Origin: Plesiocystis pacifica SIR-1
GTDB taxonomy: Bacteria; Myxococcota_A; Polyangia; Nannocystales; Nannocystaceae
Length of the DNA: 64,000 bases
NCBI RefSeq assembly: GCF_000170895.1
Contig: NZ_ABCS01000039.1
Location: 1-64,000 of the forward strand
Direction: 5' to 3'
A model generated the notes under the pieces. The model had not been told where the DNA came from, did not search any database, and saw only the letters and a list, made by a program, of their open reading frames with translations. Of this stretch, positions 62,021 through 64,000 are shown in pieces. How positions within the stretch are numbered: position 1 is the first letter of the stretch; the number at the start of each line of letters is the position of its first letter. Position numbers and translations under genes: made by a program.

Positions 62021-62044
62021 GTTTGAGTGCTACATCCTCCGTCG

Positions 62045-62536
62045 ATGCGCGCACATGTCGCCGCCTGCGCGGCAGCTTGCCTGCTGCTGACCGCTTGCGC
62101 GTCGGATCCGAGCACCCTGCCCGCGCCCGACTACGAGCTGTTCCGGTCCGAGGTCTACCCGGTCCTGCTCCGGGACTGCGGCATGAGCAACTGCCACGGC
62201 GACGAGGAGCGCTTCTTCGTGGTCTGGGGCCCGGGGCGGACTCGGCTGCCCGTGGATCCCTCCGAGCTCGACGAGGAAGACGCGGCCCCGAGCCCCTTCG
62301 ATCCGCCGACGGAAGAGGAGATGTGGCTGAGCTACCAGCGGGCGCGGGCGGCCCTCGTCCACGGGGGCGAGGGCCTCGAGGAGGCGCCGCTGCTGGTCAA
62401 GCCCCTCGAGGGTCGCGGCCACGGGGGCAAGGACCGCTGGGATCGCAACCCGTGGTCTCGGGAGGACGCGCGCTGGCAGCTCGTGCGGGGCTGGGCCGCG
62501 GGGGAGATCACCTTCGACGGGGGGCCGCAGCCGTGA
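62045..62536 (+). CDS. small lipoprotein with CX4CH motif
   Basis: 163 aa from the ATG at 62045. The lipobox is LLTAC (Cys18). The helix ELFRSEVYPVLLRDCGMSNCHG gives a CX4CH candidate heme site (quoted in part of the helix), as in the cytochrome-like protein at 49929. A Pro-rich and acidic middle and a Trp-rich C-terminus (DRWDRNPWSREDARWQL) follow. It starts the plus operon under the Fur-like box and overlaps the next gene by GTGA. Confidence 0.8.
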   Translation: MRAHVAACAAACLLLTACASDPSTLPAPDYELFRSEVYPVLLRDCGMSNCHGDEERFFVVWGPGRTRLPVDPSELDEEDAAPSPFDPPTEEEMWLSYQRARAALVHGGEGLEEAPLLVKPLEGRGHGGKDRWDRNPWSREDARWQLVRGWAAGEITFDGGPQP

Positions 62537-63414
62537 ACGCGATGGTGTTCGTCCTGGCCGCGCTGGCCTACTCCAACCCCAAGCTGTTCGACGCCCCGGC
62601 CCACGAAGGCGGCGGGGCGGGGCGCTACTACACGGGCTCGCGCGGGGACGGCTACGGCTGCGACGCCTGCCACGGCGGCGGCGCGAAGGACTTCGCCCTC
62701 GAGGTCGAGGGCCTCCCGCTCGGGGGCTGGGCCGCGGGCGCGACCTACACCCTCGACATCGCGTGGTCGCCGACCATCGAGCACGCGTCCGTGCTCGCAG
62801 AGTTCACCGACGGGGACGGCCGAGCCGTGGGCTCGCTGAGCTTGCCCCCGGAGGATCTGCTGACGCCGCCGGAGCTGTGCGGCAGCGGGAACCGGGCGGC
62901 GAAGCAGGTCGAGCTCGAGGACGAGCGCGTGTTGTTGACCATCGGCGACTGCGGGGCGCACCGCCTGCGCGCGCAGTGGCAGGCGCCCGACGAAGCGAGC
63001 GTGGGCCCGATCAACCTGCACATCGCCGCGGTCGCGGGCGATGGTTCGGGGGACGCGTCGGGGGACTCCGTCGCCCTGGAGAACCGCGAGCTGCGACCCC
63101 TGGGCTACGCCGAACAAGGCTGCCAGATCGCCGACACGCCGGAGCGAGGCCGCTGGGGGCTGCTCGCGCTGGGCCTGCTCGGCCTCGCGGGCCTGCGTCG
63201 ACGCTCGACGCTGGCTGCGGTGGCCGTCGTCGCGGCTCTGAGCGCGAGCGCCTGCGTCAACGTCCAGCCCTACGAGCGCGGCCGCCTCGCGCAGCCCGAC
63301 ATGGAGCTGGAGCTCGACGCGGATTTGATGGCCGGGCCGCACCACGCGGTCGAGTATCGAGAGGGCTCGGCGGGGGCGCTCGGGGGCGCCGGAGGTGGCT
63401 GTGGCTGCAACTGA
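62533..63414 (+). CDS. CHGG-domain protein with MYXO-CTERM-like tail fused to DUF4266
   Basis: 293 aa from the GTG at 62533. Residues 37-44 have GYGCDACHGG, a CxxCH. A beta-sandwich follows (FALEVEGLPLGGWAAGATYTLD), of the Reeler/choice-of-anchor kind. At about 216-236, RGRWGLLALGLLGLAGLRRR is a MYXO-CTERM-like sorting tail, which normally ends a protein. Here the frame continues with no stop into LAAVAVVAALSASAC and then VNVQPYERGRLAQPDMELEL and GGAGGGCGCN, a complete DUF4266-type small lipoprotein. Either a true fusion or an internal start (in-frame GTG near 63223) exists. Confidence 0.8.
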   Translation: MNAMVFVLAALAYSNPKLFDAPAHEGGGAGRYYTGSRGDGYGCDACHGGGAKDFALEVEGLPLGGWAAGATYTLDIAWSPTIEHASVLAEFTDGDGRAVGSLSLPPEDLLTPPELCGSGNRAAKQVELEDERVLLTIGDCGAHRLRAQWQAPDEASVGPINLHIAAVAGDGSGDASGDSVALENRELRPLGYAEQGCQIADTPERGRWGLLALGLLGLAGLRRRSTLAAVAVVAALSASACVNVQPYERGRLAQPDMELELDADLMAGPHHAVEYREGSAGALGGAGGGCGCN

Positions 63415-64000
63415 GCGCCTTGGAGTCTCGGCCTTGGTGGGCGCGGCGGTGCTGTGTCTGGTCGCCTGCGAAGACCCCGGCGGGTTGCGCATCGAAGACC
63501 CCGAGGCGCCGAGCGACGCCGGCCCGCAGTGGGGCTCGGACGAGCTCGGCGAGGAGGGCAACCTGCCCGACACCGGCCTCCCGGAGACGGAGGGCTCGGG
63601 CTCGGACGAAGAGGGCGGCGAGGCGAACCCGACCTTCGTGGAGCCGGGGGCGACCTGGCGCTACGAGACGGGCGCCGCGGCTTCGCCCGAGTGGATGAGC
63701 CCTGCCTTCGACGACAGCGCCTGGTCCGAGGGCCCCGCTCCGCTGGGGGCGCTGCTCCAGGTCGCGACGCCGATCCCTGCCGGCCCCGCGCGCTTTCGGA
63801 CCCGCTTCGAGGTCGAGGATCCGGGCGCCGTGTCCGGCTTGAACCTGCGCTTGCGTCGCGACGACGGCGCGGTGGTCTGGCTCAACGGCACGGAGGTGTT
63901 TCGCACCAACGTGCCCGCGAGCCCGAGCCTGCTCGAGCCCAGCGTCTACAGCCTGAGCGAGACCATCCTCTACGACGCCTTTCACTACTATCACGCCTTC
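63401..64000 (+). CDS. lipoprotein with beta-sandwich domain, cut by window end
   Basis: 200 codons visible from the GTG at 63401 (GGAGG 5 bp upstream); a GTG at 63395 is an alternative. It overlaps the previous gene by 14 bp. The lipobox is CLVAC (Cys at about residue 22), followed by an acidic linker. The domain PATWRY-like start (GATWRYETGAAASPEWMSPA), GPARFRTRFEVEDPGAVSGL and LRRDDGAVVWLNGTEVFRTN is a galactose-binding-type sandwich common before hydrolase or CotH-type domains. The rest lies beyond the window. Confidence 0.75.
   Translation, partial: MAATERLGVSALVGAAVLCLVACEDPGGLRIEDPEAPSDAGPQWGSDELGEEGNLPDTGLPETEGSGSDEEGGEANPTFVEPGATWRYETGAAASPEWMSPAFDDSAWSEGPAPLGALLQVATPIPAGPARFRTRFEVEDPGAVSGLNLRLRRDDGAVVWLNGTEVFRTNVPASPSLLEPSVYSLSETILYDAFHYYHAF

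Noticed and set aside
1..64000. tRNA, rRNA, riboswitch or integrated phage
   Set aside because: I found no sequence with the conserved features of these, although short or unusual RNA genes could escape reading by eye.

Overview
The window reads as chromosome of a very GC-rich myxobacterium, most likely of the Nannocystis/Plesiocystis/Enhygromyxa group. The signs are strong G/C at third codon positions, many lipoproteins with long acidic Asp/Glu/Ser/Gly linkers behind the lipobox, two Ser/Thr kinase-TPR proteins plus a kinase-TPR remnant, a MYXO-CTERM-like sorting tail and secreted metalloproteases. I saw no rRNA, tRNA, CRISPR array, transposase gene or phage structural gene.

Layout. 1-2.6 kb: a decayed TPR gene, an acidic lipoprotein and a TetR regulator. 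2.6-5.2 kb: an FAD oxidoreductase, divergent from tetR over two tandem palindromes, then a PhyH-type dioxygenase. 5.4-10.4 kb: an Rpn-like protein, an ECF41-type sigma factor, a barrel protein and a SufS-like aminotransferase. 10.6-13.3 kb: ftsQ-ftsA without ftsZ. 13.4-21.1 kb: surface and secreted proteins, a cytochrome-like lipoprotein and a pirin. 21.7-26.9 kb: a glycyl radical enzyme, its activase and a WS/DGAT acyltransferase in one overlapping operon. 26.9-33.3 kb: a low-GC orphan gene, coaD, and a TPR lipoprotein-kinase-acyl-CoA ligase operon. 33.5-40.0 kb: btaA and btaB homologues (betaine lipid synthesis) flanking a frameshifted TlpA-like gene, an MBL-fold protein and a kinase-TPR protein. 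40.2-46.3 kb: small lipoproteins, a P450 beside a dead P450, and a secreted metalloprotease operon. 46.7-52.6 kb: a four-gene surface operon (lipoprotein, DUF1501, CX4CH cytochrome-like, VWA). 52.8-59.1 kb: CBS, phosphoesterase, twin Cys-rich lipoproteins, kinase-TPR and DUF899. 59.2-64.0 kb: an FAD oxidoreductase and a divergent cluster (TlpA, DUF3570, CX4CH lipoprotein, CHGG/DUF4266 fusion) around a Fur-like box.

The most unusual signal is a family of short, hairpin-rich interspersed modules bounded by the pentamer CTCAG (CTGAG on the other strand). Two types are seen, A (about 154 bp) and B (84-105 bp). They stack head to tail in a six-module array at 7591-8257, fill the space between convergent stop codons at 5242-5471 and 39989-40212, supply the stop codons of several genes, and in one case sit in frame inside the glycyl radical enzyme gene. 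There, deleting the 105 bp between two CTGAG copies restores an uninterrupted family-like protein. No transposase for them lies in the window, so they behave like non-autonomous REP/MITE-type elements with a fixed pentamer target; that mechanism is inference.
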